Shown here piece after piece: positions 10,426 through 20,639 of a stretch of 64,000 nucleotides of DNA (position 1 is the stretch's first letter; each line of letters opens with the position of its first letter). A program made the translations under genes and the position numbers. Origin of the DNA: Diploptera punctata (taxonomy: Eukaryota > Arthropoda > Insecta > Blattodea > Blaberidae); assembly GCA_030220185.1 (NCBI GenBank), contig JASPKZ010005709.1:394001-458000 (forward strand), read 5' to 3'. Below the pieces are notes generated by a model. It saw only the letters and a list, made by a program, of their open reading frames with translations. It searched no databases and was not told the origin of the DNA.

Positions 10426-11760
10426 TAGTGAACTGTAAAGTACAAAGAACTTGTACAATAAGAATTATCTTCTTCTTCTTCATCACAGCCAGAAGAATTG
10501 CCCATGCTGGAGCATCAGTAGATTTGGCAATCTTCTCCCTCCACCTAGCAGGTGTGTCGTCTATTTTAGGAGCCGTAAATTTCATTTCTGGTTTAGGCTT
10601 ATTTACTAGCCTGTTCTGGCTCCAAATTGCTGCTGTTTCCATCTTTTCTTTGGTCTTCCCAAACTTTTTCTTCCTTGTGGTGAATAGCTGTATGCAGCTT
10701 TTGGTATTCTATTCTCAGTCATCCTTTCTACGTGTTCTTTCCAGTTTGTTCTGTATTTCACTATTGTTGTGTTTAATTCCTCTACTTTTAGTTGCTGTCT
10801 TATTTCTGTGTTAAGTTTTTTGTCTGTTCTTTGATACCCTGCTATTGGTCTGAGGAATCTCCTTTCAGCATCTTGTATTCTGGCAGATTGTTGTGTTGTC
10901 ATTGTCCATGTTCGGATGCATAAGTGATAATAGGAACTGCCATAGTCTTGTATAATTTCATTATAGAGTCTTTTCTGGCTTTATTTTTCGGTTCTTTTTA
11001 GTGTTCTTGTTATATAATTAAACTTATTTAGTTTGTTATTTATATCTGTTTCCGCTGTGCATGATATTTCACAAACCTAGGAAGTTAATCTTACCACTTG
11101 TTCTATTGGTTTATTTTCCAATATTATCTTTGTCCGAATTAAGAATTATCATAAACCATTATTGTCTTCATCTTCTTCATCCATATAAGTCATAGGCCTA
11201 CGTAGAAGCCTGTTACGATCTCACTGATGAATTTTGTATCCAGTGCTTCCTTGGATGGCCCAGAGATATCATCCCAATTGGACAATAACAAAGCATGGCT
11301 TTGGGAACTAATATGTCGCAAATAATTCATCAAGTTGTTCTGGTATTCATGTATCCTGCTATATATTTCATGAATCTCATTTCACTAGAAGTTATCTTGC
11401 TCTCTTCTCCTTTCCTCAAAGTCCATGCCTCACTGCCATAGCAAAGTGCAGGGCTTATTAAGGTTTTGTATAACCGTACTCTGGTATCTCTCTGGACTAG
11501 AGAAGGTTTCATTTCTGAATTTATTATTCCCATGGTTTTATTAAAATTAATAATTTTATTTGATATGTCTACTTCATCCAAATATAGACAGATAAATGAA
11601 TTTATTCCTTCCAGTATCTTTGAATCTACACAAATTTTGCAATGTACAGGGTATTTTCCATTTGAGTCCTCTGTATTAATTTTCATATTAATATTTGATG
11701 GCTATTTTGTTAAAATTATAAACTGAACATTGTAATTCACCCTCTGAGGATGTCAATAGT
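10426..11760 (-). mobile_element. RTE-like LINE 3' region (second subfamily), decayed
   Basis: Minus-strand fragments of a non-LTR element C-terminus. 11686-11330 encodes KILEGINSFICLYLDE, KPSLVQRDTRVRLYKT, LCYGSEAWTLRKG. 10902-10606 encodes [44 protein letters not shown]. The W-K-x-H-V-x-R-M ... LGRPxKRW pattern is typical of the tail of RTE-like proteins. No reverse transcriptase core is visible and frames are broken. Confidence 0.75.
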
Positions 11761-11804
11761 TACATCATCTGTAAAAATTAATGTATCTAATTAAGTTATG
11801 TAGA

Positions 11805-11945
11805 TAGGAAATAACACTATGAGGTTTTTAATATTGTTAATTTTTTATTTCACTCACCTCATTGAGAATGTCACAAAGGATGTGACGAAACCCTGGGTAT
11901 GCTAGGAGTTATGAAGTATGAGGTGAGTGAAATAAAAAATAATTT
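11805..11945. mobile_element. minimal PLE foldback
   Basis: About 140 bp: TTTCACTCACCTCATTGAGA facing ATGAGGTGAGTGAAATAAAA. The centre carries stem II GTCACA/TGTGAC, GAAACCC and GGGTA, but the core reads TTGAGAA instead of CTGANGA. The element is little more than one ribozyme-like hairpin plus termini. Confidence 0.65.
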
Positions 11946-12262
11946 TTCTCTTCAAATATGATTTATCCATCATTGAGATGTATGAAATTAATAAGAACAT
12001 CGAAAAAAGCCGTACTGGCATTTATAATGTAATGTATAATTCCCAAATATGTCTTCTTAATATAGGAGCCGCCATTTGCAAAAAAATAGAAGCAAAGGCT
12101 TCAAAGCATTTTGTGGGCAGGAATTACAACGTATATAGAGAAAAATTTGTGTTTAGATCGGTACTTGCTCAGGTAGCTCAAATGGTAGAGCACTTAGACT
12201 AGAAAACCAAGGGTCCCGGGTTCAAGTCCCGGTCTGAGCGTATAATTTTTCTCTTCAAATAT
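11946..12262 (+). repeat. tRNA-cored element, uninterrupted copy
   Basis: One unit of the family: TTTTTCTCTTCAAATATGAT, spacer, GCCGCCATTTGC, flank AGAGAAAAATTTG, tRNA-like core 12167-12239, tail TAATTTTTCTCTTCAAATA. It contains the empty site that the DD41D mariner occupies in the first copy. Confidence 0.78.
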
Positions 12263-12454
12263 GAAACAATAATGTATCTAATTTTATATTTCCATTCAAT
12301 TGTATATGTCCATGACATTGTTCTCACCATTCTTTAACTGATTCATATATATATGATATATGATAAATAAATTATTGTAAAGTAAATTAAATAAAGGATG
12401 ATCGGAACAAGCCATATGGGCTTAATCCATGATTGTTGATGATGTAATAAAGGA

Positions 12455-12990
12455 AGATTATAAATGATAAAATCAAATGTTTCCTACCTCTCCTCATATA
12501 AATCTTCTAAGTAGATTGTCATTTCGAGACCATATTGGTCTCATCTTCAGTACAATCTTGGCGACTGATATTATGTCGATTGGAAGAAACACTTCTTCTT
12601 CCCTCTGTTGGTAGATCGATGAACCTCTGGATCAGGTCAGGATTTGTGGGAATTTCAAAGTTCATAAGTTTTTCTTTATTTTTCTGAATGTACAGTATAT
12701 TTTTTATGAACTTTGAAATTCCCACAAATCCTGACCTGATCCACAGGTTCATTGGTCCATCAACAGAGGGAAGAAGAAGTGTTTCTTCCGATCGACATAA
12801 CATCAGTCGCCAAGATTGTACTAAAGATGAGACCATTATGGTCTCGAAATCGCGACCTACTTGGAAGATTTATATGAGGAGAGGTACGAAACATTTGATT
12901 TTATCATAAATTAAACCTCATAGTGATTAATTCCTGTAAGAGTTAATAGAAGAATATAAAACATTACTTATTTTAGGAATTCTCACTATG
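12455..12990. mobile_element. PLE foldback (subfamily with TACCTCTCCTC end)
   Basis: Inverted arms 12455-12690 and 12700-12910 with coding remnant MNFEIPTNPDLI on both strands, then the terminus ACCTCATAGTGATTAATTCC. Left terminus ATGTTTCCTACCTCTCCTCA. Confidence 0.75.
12514..12550 (-). ncRNA. hammerhead ribozyme-like motif
   Basis: CTGAAGA, extra T, perfect 6-bp stem II GAGACC-AATAT-GGTCTC, GAAA, then TGACA and ATC as cleavage triplet. GTA/TAC gives a 3-bp stem I. The partner near 12825 has ACTAAAGA and is degenerate. Confidence 0.65.
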
Positions 12991-13057
12991 AGGTATATTC
13001 ATTAAGGTAGAATATTTTTTATCACTCACCTCATATTGTTCTTCTTATTTGACTATA

Positions 13058-13094
13058 AACTAGTTTCAGAACATAATTTCTGTTCCATCCTCAG
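13058..13094 (-). ncRNA. hammerhead ribozyme-like motif
   Basis: CTGAGGA, extra T, stem II GGAACA-GAAATTA-TGTTCT, GAAAC, TA, GTT. ATA/TAT forms a 3-bp stem I. Confidence 0.7.
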
Positions 13095-13345
13095 TATCGT
13101 CACGACCGTTGTTCTGTCGTCTTGAAGAGCTGTCCTTCTCTCCTTCCATTGGCTGACTGAAAAACCTCGAAACCAGGTCATTCTCACTGGGAATTTCAAA
13201 GTTCATTAATTTCTTCGCGAAAAGAAGAAATTAATGAAATTTGAAATTCCCGGTGAGAATGACCTGGTTTCGAGGTTTTTCAGTCAGCCAATGGGAGGAG
13301 AGAAGGACAGCTCTTCAAGACGACAGAACAACGGTCGTGACGATA

Positions 13346-13382
13346 CTGAGGATGGAACAGAAACTATGTTCCGAAACTAGTT
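13346..13382 (+). ncRNA. hammerhead ribozyme-like motif
   Basis: Partner of 13058-13094: CTGAGGA, T, GGAACA-GAAACTA-TGTTCC (fully paired), GAAAC, TA, GTT, with stem I ATA/TAT. Confidence 0.72.
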
Positions 13383-13697
13383 TATAATTAAATAAGAAGA
13401 ACAATATGAGGTGAGTGATAAAAAAATATTCTACCTTAATATAAAACTTTATTTGAAACTATTGGAGATTATTTAAGAGTTCCAGTTAGTATAAAGTCAT
13501 CCATCCCCCCCACAAATTACAATATATTTAAGTGTATGTGTTTAGTGCGAGTTGTATGAGAGCTGATGAAGGAAGAAGATGAAATGTGGTACCAGCACAA
13601 AGCCTGTACAACAATCTAAATTTGACCAATGATTGTGAGGTACACAACTAAGCTGATTAACAACATAAAGCAAATAGAGAGGTTGAGTCAGACTTAC

Positions 13698-13852
13698 CTC
13701 GGAGTCGACAGATGTCAGTTTTGACATGAGCATATGTCTCTTCTGGTTGAGTAATTCTCGCAGCATGTCTGTCGCAGACTGACTGTCAGGCCCCTCCTCT
13801 CCGCCTGGTCCCTGTAGTGGATCATGTACCAACCTTACTGATGGCGGTGAAT
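13698..13852 (-). CDS. Rab3-GEF: Rab3-GEF exon I (last recognisable exon)
   Basis: 155 nt, entered in phase 1 and left in phase 0. The acceptor is aatgttgcag at 13853 and the donor GTAAGT at 13697-13692. The peptide is [20 protein letters not shown] followed by [20 protein letters not shown] and LTSVDSE. The [23 protein letters not shown] part resembles the family segment preceding the C-terminal globular region. An RTE LINE fragment begins about 24 nt upstream of the acceptor. I see no following exon in 1-13697, so the next intron exceeds 13 kb or the next exon is too short to recognise. Confidence 0.88.
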
Positions 13853-13875
13853 CTGCAACATTATACAATGACCCC

Positions 13876-14317
13876 ACTACATAAGCCCTCCATACATCTT
13901 TATCCTGAGCTAATGTTTTTCAATCATCCCTTTCATAATCTACTTCCCTCAAATCATGGTTGATGTTATTCTCCCACCTCATTCTTCGTCTATCAATTGG
14001 GTGTTCCCTTATGTTTTTCCTTCAAGAAGCTTCCATGCCTCTCTTTCATTCCCCAATCATACCACATGTCCTGCCCATTGCAGGACTTAACTGTTCTTAT
14101 TATATTTGGTTTCCTATAAAGATCATGTAGCTTACTGTTATCTGTTATGTTGTCTTCTCCATTCATCTCTCTGTTCGGTTCTGTTTGGTCCAAAAATTTT
14201 CCTAAGAACTTTATTCTCAAATACTCATAATATTTTCTCCTCCCTTAAAGTAAGAGTCCATGTTTCACATTCATATAATATAACTGGGAGAATAACAGTT
14301 ATATATATCCTTCCTTA
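13876..14317 (-). mobile_element. RTE LINE 3' fragment next to exon I
   Basis: Same family as 2248-4259 (LRKFLGQ-type and LHDLYRKPNIIRTVKS segments), degenerate with small deletions. Its edge is about 24 nt from the exon I acceptor. Confidence 0.75.
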
Positions 14318-14612
14318 GTAATTCTGCCCGAGGGTAGGTCTTTCACTGTAATCATAGCATTTTCATGCTATGCTTTGCAGCTTTACTAAGGAATTATAGG
14401 TGTGGTAGCTTCCCATTGCTTTCCACACCGGTGAAAGATGATGATGATAATGATGATGGCCGAATGATTTTTGGGGACCGTTGGGCCCTAAGCTTCCTGA
14501 CATTTGTCTTACAGATGAGGAAAAACCCCCAAAAAAACCTCACCCAGGAGCCTGTCCGAACCGGCTGGACCTGCTGCGTGACAAGGCAGCATGCTACCTC
14601 GAGACCACAGAG
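14318..14612 (-). mobile_element. tRNA-derived SINE (family S1)
   Basis: Head at the right end (minus strand): B box within the GGTTCGGACAGGC region, degenerate. The body holds CTGTAAGACAAATGTCAGGA and the 3' end CGGGCAGAATTACT. Followed by an (AT)n tract. Confidence 0.75.
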
Positions 14613-14719
14613 GTGGACATATATATATATATATAAATTTGCTTAACTGTTATGTTAGCCACTAGATGTCAGTTGGAACAAATTCCCGCTACCTCTTGTG
14701 TGAATTGAGAATACTACAT

Positions 14720-14850
14720 GTATAAGAAAAATGTATGTTTGTGTTGGAATTCTTGGGTAGCTCAGTTGGTTAGAGCGCTAAACGTACAGAGTTTAGAGAC
14801 TCGGGCTCAAATCCCGACTCAAGCATTCATTTTTCTTTTCATATCATATA
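14720..14850 (+). repeat. tRNA-like core in inverted AAAAATG flanks
   Basis: GGGTAGCTCAGTTGGTTAGA, an anticodon-arm-like CTAAAC...GTTTAG and a B box GGCTCAAATCC (14757-14826). Flanked by AAGAAAAATGTATG and CATTCATTTTTCTTTTC, a different core in the same kind of inverted flank as the main family. Confidence 0.6.
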
Positions 14851-15135
14851 TATATATATATATATGTTAATTGTAAATTATTTCACAGAGTTACTTCCCA
14901 CTGTAATTTTTAATAAAATTTTCCAAGTTAATAAAGTCCTCCTTTTGGGTCTCCAGGGCAAGGTCAACTGATTGCTAACTGAAAATACTCCAGTGGAATG
15001 TTGGAAGGCTACTGCAAAGAAAAAAAAATCCATCTTTTCCAATGTTTATAACTACCAGGTCAAAGATTTAAAAAAAGTTGTACCAGATCTCAGGATTATC
15101 TCTATTTTCAATATTTTGTAACATTACTTGTTTTA

Positions 15136-15735
15136 AAATTCATCGGAGAACATTTTGTTTAAACAACTCACCTCATAGGATTCATGATTCCATGATACTG
15201 CGGTTTCAAACACAGTTGCGTTCATCCCTAGCCATAACTCCGACTAACGAAATTCTTCGGCCGTCAACTGTTCTATCTTCAATGCTGCCATCTATGGTTG
15301 AATTTATGAACTTCGAAATCAAAGTTATTTCGTTAGGGATATCAAAATTCATTGATCTATCTTTATTTTTCTGAATGTATATTTTCTCCCAAACTGTCAA
15401 TTCCAAAGGCTTCTCTACTTGTTTTAAAAGTTTAGCTTCTCTTCCAATTTTATGATGTTCTAATAAACTATGTGCTGCAATTGCAGATTTTTCAAATGCA
15501 CAATTTTTAATATTTCTGAAATACACTGAAGATGGCGACAATAGAACAGTTGACGGCCGAAGAATTTCGTCAGTTGGAGTTATGGCTGAGGATGAACATA
15601 ACTGTGTTTGAAACCGTGGTATCGGTATCATGGAAGCATGAATCCTATGAGGTGAGTTGTTTAGACAAAATGTTCTCCGATGAATTTGAATGATTATACC
15701 TCATAATATTTACTTCCCAACATTCATTTAATATA
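15136..15735 (+). mobile_element. PLE-A foldback, 600 bp, 13-bp TSD
   Basis: Bounded by ATTACTTGTTTTA (15123-15135 and 15736-15748). The minus-strand arm 15631-15206 encodes a GIY-YIG-element C-terminal remnant (EKPLELTVWEKIYIQKNKDR, MNFDIPNE). The right terminus is GAGGTGAGTTGTTTAGAC...ATACCTCATAATATTTACTT. It lies 160 nt downstream of exon H in the intron. Confidence 0.85.
15586..15621 (+). ncRNA. hammerhead ribozyme-like motif
   Basis: CTGAGGA, T, stem II GAACA-TAACTG-TGTTT, GAAAC, CGTG, GTA. The opposite arm (near 15190-15230) has CTAGGGA and is probably dead. Confidence 0.62.
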
Positions 15736-15895
15736 ATTACTTGTTTTATTTTTCTGCAGTCTTCAATTGGAAAACTCAACAGAACTCCTAGTATGCGAAC
15801 AATTTTACATCCAGAGGTTGGTCTATCCACTACTAGAGGGGAAGGATCAACAGGATATCAGACACTCAACACAATAGTCAAAGGAAAAAACTTAC

Positions 15896-16241
15896 CATAT
15901 ATTCCAGCTTGGGAAGATTTTCTAGAAGCTGGATCCTGCTGATAGTATTCGGCTGGAGGAAGTGGTGACCCAGCATGTGGACTGACAGGTGACTTGAGAT
16001 TCTCACGGCTGCCGTAAGGGCTTGAAGCCTGTGACATCATTGCCGTGCCACCTCCCCCAACAAGATCCAGACCTTGAGCTTCAGACAGATCTTTGGTCCA
16101 GAAATGAGTATGTGCTATTTCTAGCACTTGAAATGCTGATGCCATGCCTCCCAGTCCAAAATTAGAGTACGTCTGTTCCAGCCCATATGTCACGGCTTGC
16201 AAAGTCTTCAACATTCCCTTCCATACAGCTCTGCTTACACA
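15896..16241 (-). CDS. Rab3-GEF: Rab3-GEF exon H (conserved GLGGMAS block)
   Basis: 346 nt, 115 codons plus one base. The acceptor is atgttgcag at 16242 and the donor GTAAGT at 15895-15890. The conserved start [48 protein letters not shown] matches the MADD family (xxYKGMLxLL, LEQSYxxxGLGGMAS, EIAxTHYxSK from memory). It is followed by a variable Ser/Pro/Gly linker containing [20 protein letters not shown]. The first half is one of the best conserved parts of the family outside the DENN module. The second half is probably disordered and ends SSQAGIY before the split codon. Confidence 0.94.
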
Positions 16242-16315
16242 CTGCAACATAAGGAAATACAGCAAAAATATTTTCAAACAAGAAATTCAAATCAAAAACT
16301 GAATAACATCCTAAA

Positions 16316-17043
16316 TAACTAACTCACTGGCACTATCGAACCCATAGGTTCATGGCTGCATAGACATAAGCTTTCCATATATTCCTATCCTGAGCTAATG
16401 ATTTCCAATCATTCCCTATATAATCTACGGGTGTTTTCCCTCTGGTTTTCCTCAAGAAGCTTCCATGCATGTCTTTTATTCCCCATTCGTGCCACATGTC
16501 CTGCCCATCGCAGTCTATGAGACTTAACTGTTCTCATTATATCTGGATTCTTATAAAGACCATGTAGTTCATTGTTATGTAGTCTTCTCCATTCACCTGT
16601 CTGTTCATCTCTCTTTGGTCCAAAAAATTTCCTAAGTATTTTATTCTCAAATACTCGTATCTCCTTTTCTCCCTTAAAGTAAGAGTCCATGTTTCGCATC
16701 CATATAATATAACTGGTAGAATAATAGTTTATATATTTTCAGTTTAACATTTTTTGAAAGTAGTTGGGATGTCAAGAGTCCCTGTAATGCATAATAGCAT
16801 GCATTTCCAGAATTGAGCCTATGTTTCATTTCTTTGTGCATATAGACATAACAAATAAAAGGACGAGAAAGATAAATTGATTAATATTTAAATCTCCATG
16901 TATATAATCATCTCTATAAAGAATATCATTCCTATTTGTGATTATTGTTCCCAAGTATTTGAATTCAGCCACTTCCTCAAAATTTCCCTCATTTGTCATT
17001 AGCTGTCCATTTCCATTATATAATGTATTTCTATGTGTGACCA
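16316..17043 (-). mobile_element. RTE LINE 3' fragment with an 86-bp insertion
   Basis: 3' half of the RTE family (FGPKRDEQTGEWRRLHNNEL, RLRWAGHVARMGNKRH). Relative to the copy at 2248-4259 it carries foreign sequence at about 16842-16927. Confidence 0.8.
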
Positions 17044-17788
17044 TTAATGCCACAGTTCGACTACTGCGACATATTACTGACTAATCTGACAACTGATCTA
17101 TCTGACAGACTACAGCGTGCTCATAATGCGTGCATTCGATTTATATTCAATCTCCGTCGTTATGATCACATGTCTCCTTCATTTCAGGCCTTATCATGGC
17201 TACGCCTAAATGACAGAAGAACTTTACATTCACATACCTTACTATTCCAAATTCTGCACACACATTTACCAACTTATTTAACAACACATTTTCAACATTT
17301 ATCGGCTCATTACAATTTAGGAACAAGATCACAAGACTCTTCTTTATTTTTGATACCACAGCACAGGACCTGTCTGTACTCTGAATCTTACACAATATCT
17401 ATGACTAGAGCATGGAACTCACTTCCCAGTCATGTCAGGGACTGTCAATCGCTATCATTATTTAAATCCAAATTAACTGATATCTTAAGTTCGACACAAT
17501 GAAAACATTAACTGCCTGACAACTATATAGAGCATTCCATTAATAATCATGTAGGAAGCTACTTACTTTATTTTATATCATTTTAATTTTATTATATTCT
17601 ATGTTTTTGTTAGTATTACCTAGTATTAGATCACATCATCTTTGTATTTTGTTTAGTCTGTATTTTAATATCTTAAAATTGTAATAAGTGTGTAATTTTT
17701 GTATAATTTTACTATTCGCTGGTTGAGTGGAAGAGAAGGCCTTATGGCCTTAACTCTGCCAGCTAAAATAAAGCATTATTATTATTCA
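17044..17788 (+). mobile_element. CR1/L2-like LINE 3' end
   Basis: The open frame 17047-17502 encodes PQFDYCDILLTNLTTDLSDR, LQRAHNACIRFIFNLRRYDH and AWNSLPSHVRDCQSLSLFKS, the typical C-terminus of CR1/L2/jockey-group reverse transcriptases (LQ(R/K)xQNxCxRxI ... FKxxLK). A 3' UTR follows, ending TAAAATAAAGCATTATTATT, a (ATT)n tail. 5'-truncated. A minus-strand piece of a similar element is at 46820-46960. Confidence 0.82.
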
Positions 17789-18219
17789 AAGTTAAAATTG
17801 GGAAACACATTATGAGGTTCTTAATTAATAAATTAATGAGTCATTTTAACATCTTACCTCATATTTCATGTTTTTCAAACACGGTAACTATAGTTTTCAA
17901 ATCATTTTCAACCGCCATTATGACTACCGGATATTCGTGGGAATCTCCCTCTATAACGTTGCCATCTGGTGTTGATTTGACGAACTTTGAGATATCGTTG
18001 CCAAGTTCATCGAATCAACACCAGATGGCAACGATATCTCAAAGTTCGTCAAATCAACACCAGATGGCAACGTTATAGAGGGAGATTCCAACGAATATCC
18101 GATAGTCATAATGGCGGTTGAAAATGAATGACAAGATCATTTGAAAACTATAGTTACCGTGTTTGAAAAACATGAAATATGAGGTAAGATGTTAAAATGA
18201 CCCATTAATTTATTCATTA
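17789..18219. mobile_element. PLE foldback (GTAAGA-type terminus)
   Basis: Inverted arms around 18000 share AACACCAGATGGCAACG and TCTCAAAGTTCGTCAAATC. Termini ATCTTACCTCATATTTC and ATGAGGTAAGATGTTAA. The hammerhead region is degenerate (TTGAAAATGA). Confidence 0.75.
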
Positions 18220-18370
18220 TTATTATTATTATATTTAGTTTTATTGATGTTTACTTCCAGTCCCAATTTCTTAGTGTTACTTAATAATGTGTGTTGGCCT
18301 TTAGTATCTCTTAGCTATCGCCTAATAGTACTACATCATCAGCATAAACTAACAGCTTATTAATGCCATT
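18220..18370 (-). mobile_element. RTE LINE fragment around the YADD motif
   Basis: About 150 bp matching the catalytic segment of 2248-4259; AGTTTATGCTGATGATGTAG on the minus strand. Confidence 0.7.
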
Positions 18371-18479
18371 GAAATTTTTTTGAAATAACATCCAGTGAAA
18401 TAAATGGATCTTTATACTTCTGATAGTTCAGTATTTGGAAATATTGTGTCCACGTTGCATCAGCGACACATTCAAAATT

Positions 18480-19300
18480 TAAAATAAATTCTGTTCATGA
18501 CGATCTTGAAGAAGATTTCCGGGCTGTAGGCCGTGGTCTCGAGGCTTGAAGTTCCCCGACGTCTCACCAGATGCAGTCTCTGGCGAAACGTCAGGGAAAT
18601 TAAAGCCTCGAGACCACGGCCTACAGTCCGGAAATCTTCTTCAAGATCATCATAGCAACTCCGGCCGTGAAAGCCCAAGTCAATACAAATTCTGTTCACT
18701 TCATCTCATATCCCATATATCATGTAAGTGTTATCCATTACATACACAGGAAAAGAAACGACAAAATTAGCCAATGCACTAAAGAAAGCCGATAAAAACG
18801 TAAAAATTGCATACAGAACCAATAACAAATTAAATAACATAATAAACAATAACATTGAAGAAAATAACATTTTCAACAGCAAAGGAGTTTATAAACTGAC
18901 ATGTAAGGACTGCAACAAATTTTATTTAAGAAGGACAAACAGGAGTTTTAACATCAGATTCAAAGAACATTTTCGAGACTTCATTCACGCAGAAGGTAAA
19001 TCAAGCTATGCAAAACACGTTATCCATGAAGGATATCGCATGTTAAATATTGAAAACACCCTAACAGTAATGCACAGAGAAAATAATTCAGCGAAGATAA
19101 ACGTACTCGAAGAGATGGAAATCATGAAAGCAGCTCACAACGACAGCCTGATAAACGAAAACGAACCCAATACATGCAACCCCCTCTACCAGATCTTCAG
19201 TGAAACACCAGTTTTGAATCCTGCCGATGATGGGACAAGTCCCAAAAGCGCTACAGTTAAATGATAATTAAGTTGAGGAGACGGACCTTTCAGGTGAATA
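18480..19300 (+). mobile_element. PLE-C 3' region with GIY-YIG endonuclease
   Basis: An inverted-repeat leader at 18480-18690 (TCTCGAGGCTTGAAGTTCCC facing AAAGCCTCGAGACCACGGCC, then GGCGAAACGTCAGGG) is followed by the endonuclease reading frame and a short 3' tail. The reverse transcriptase is absent. Confidence 0.8.
18728..19264 (+). CDS. Penelope-like element GIY-YIG endonuclease (partial)
   Basis: 178 codons, open to TGA-free TAA/TGA region at 19262. GVY (residues 53-55) and a Tyr-Leu-Arg in place of YIG (66-68) flank a Cx2C pair (C59, C62). The motif GVYKLTCKDCNKFYLRRT is characteristic of PLE endonucleases, in which a Cys pair lies between GIY and YIG. RSFNIRFKEHF and KHVIHEGY supply the conserved Arg and His positions, and EEMEIMKA the late acidic position. 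Length matches only the endonuclease third of a PLE protein, so the element is 5'-truncated. The start codon is arbitrary. G-to-R at the YIG glycine suggests loss of activity. Confidence 0.8.
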   Translation: MLSITYTGKETTKLANALKKADKNVKIAYRTNNKLNNIINNNIEENNIFNSKGVYKLTCKDCNKFYLRRTNRSFNIRFKEHFRDFIHAEGKSSYAKHVIHEGYRMLNIENTLTVMHRENNSAKINVLEEMEIMKAAHNDSLINENEPNTCNPLYQIFSETPVLNPADDGTSPKSATVK

Positions 19301-19464
19301 TTCCATAATTTTATATTAATTTTGAATAAACCTCAACGGAACACATCATGAATCTTATAAAAGTTGATATGATTTCTTGTGATTGTAATTCTACTCTTTT
19401 ATTAATTTAAGTAGCTTAAGAGAAAGTGCTTAGTTAAATGACTGGTAAATAAATAAATGTGTGA

Positions 19465-20270
19465 TTAAAATTCATCGGAGAACATTTTGTTTCAACAACT
19501 CACCTCATAGGATTCATGCTTCCATGATACTGCAGTTTCAAACACAGTATCATGGAAGCATGAATCCTATGAGGTGAGTTGTTTAAACAAAATGTTCGCC
19601 GATGAATTTGAATGATTATACCTCATAATCAAATGGTAAAGAGAAAAATTTTTGCCTGAACCGGGAATCGAACCCCGAACCTTCAGCTTTCCGTGCTGAT
19701 GCTCTAACCATTGAGCTAATCCAGGCTTCCCTCCCATCCAAGCATAAATCCTTCCTTTACCTTACTGTCTTGGTCCCACATTCAAATGCAATGAATCATC
19801 ATTCACAAATACACAATGAATGGCTTCTACCTGAAGAAGACATGAAGGGACTCCACATAGCTATAGCATTATTTATTAAATTAATATTAAGAAGCTAAAG
19901 CTGTTACTATGATTGAAATAAGTATATTAAAGTACACTACTAAATTATTGTAATCAAATGGTAAAGAGAAAAATTTGTGAATGATGATTCATTGCATTTG
20001 AATGTGGGACCAAGACAGTAAGGTAAAGGAAGGATTTATGCTTGGATGGGAGGGAAGCCTGGATTAGCTCAATGGTTAGAGCATCAGCACGGAAAGCTGA
20101 AGGTTCGGGGTTCGATTCCCGGTTCAGGCATAAATTTTTCTCTTTACCATTTGATTACAATAATTTAGTAGTGTACTTTAATATACTTATTTCAATCATA
20201 GTAACAGCTTTAGCTTCTTAATATTAATTTAATACCTCATAATGTTTACTTCCCAACATTCATTTAATAT
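19465..20270 (+). mobile_element. PLE-A foldback disrupted by a tRNA-cored dimer
   Basis: Bounded by AAATGTGTGA (19455-19464 and 20271-20280). Left part 19465-19629: two inverted termini meeting inside the ribozyme region (GCAGTTTCAAACACAGTATC). The element is interrupted at ATACCTCATAAT by 19630-20231. The right target-site copy overlaps base +6 of the intron after exon G. Confidence 0.82.
19630..20231. repeat. tRNA-cored inverted dimer with 12-bp TSD
   Basis: Flanked by ATACCTCATAAT on both sides. Contains one core on the minus strand (19653-19726) and one on the plus strand (20057-20130). The core folds well: acceptor GCCTGGA/TTCAGGC, D arm GCTC/GAGC, anticodon arm TCAGC/GCTGA with loop ACGGAAA, and a T arm with one mismatch. 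C at position 33 argues against a working tRNA. About 95-bp inverted tails, starting TTAATATTAAGAAGCTAAAG, surround the second unit. Confidence 0.8.
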
Positions 20271-20285
20271 AAATGTGTGACTCAC

Positions 20286-20444
20286 CACATCATCTATGTG
20301 ATCATCAGGACTGATCTTGCGTTCCAGAGTTCGGTTCAATTTGCTCACAACAAAGTTGCGATAACTCTCATCTTCCATTAGTTTCTTAAGACGGTTTAGT
20401 TTGAGCCAACCGACTCCCTCACCTTCCAGCACCTGGTTCACAAC
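20286..20444 (-). CDS. Rab3-GEF: Rab3-GEF exon G (conserved GVGWL/SKLNR block)
   Basis: 159 nt, 53 codons, phase 0-0. The acceptor is gtattgcag at 20445 and the donor GTGAGT at 20285-20280. The peptide is VVNQVLEGEGVGWLKLNRLK followed by KLMEDESYRNFVVSKLNR and ISPDDHIDDV. Vertebrate MADD has a matching block (VGWLxxxxxRxLxE, then SKLNR). A PLE insertion with its own nested tRNA-like dimer (19465-20270) abuts the intron only 15 nt from the exon end. Its target-site copy begins at intron base +6 and leaves the donor intact. Confidence 0.93.
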
Positions 20445-20639
20445 CTGCAATACATCACAACTCTATCAGAGTTACTAACATCACATCCTCATTGATTGAC
20501 AACTACTAGTTAACACTCAGCCTGGCCATTTAAATGACATTTAACAATAGTATTTTCTAAGACAATTTATGTAATTCATAACTCTCATTCAAAACCATAA
20601 GATAATATTTCTGTTTTATAATGTATAGTATAATATTGT

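Larger units (their letters stand above)
12985..13470. mobile_element. PLE foldback, long near-perfect arms
   Basis: Arms of about 185 bp around a centre near 13217 (TTCTTCGCGAAAAGAAGAAA). Both arms encode the PLE C-terminus remnant (FEIPxENDLVSRFFSQP). Termini ACTCACCTCATATTG and CAATATGAGGTGAGTGA. Confidence 0.8.

Noticed and set aside
10428..10814. Membrane protein (hydrophobic 128-codon plus-strand frame)
   Set aside because: Antisense of the RTE-like LINE tail. Poly-Leu/Phe arises from its Lys/Glu-rich coding strand.
16842..16927. A further Rab3-GEF exon between exons G and H
   Set aside because: Exon G ends and exon H begins in phase 0 and the family sequence reads straight through. 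The 86 bp is AT-rich foreign sequence inside a LINE fragment.
20047..20130. A tRNA-Ser(GGA) or tRNA-Phe gene
   Set aside because: No long variable arm for Ser, the anticodon reads GGA not GAA for Phe, position 33 is C, and an inverted duplicate lies 330 bp away inside the same transposable unit.
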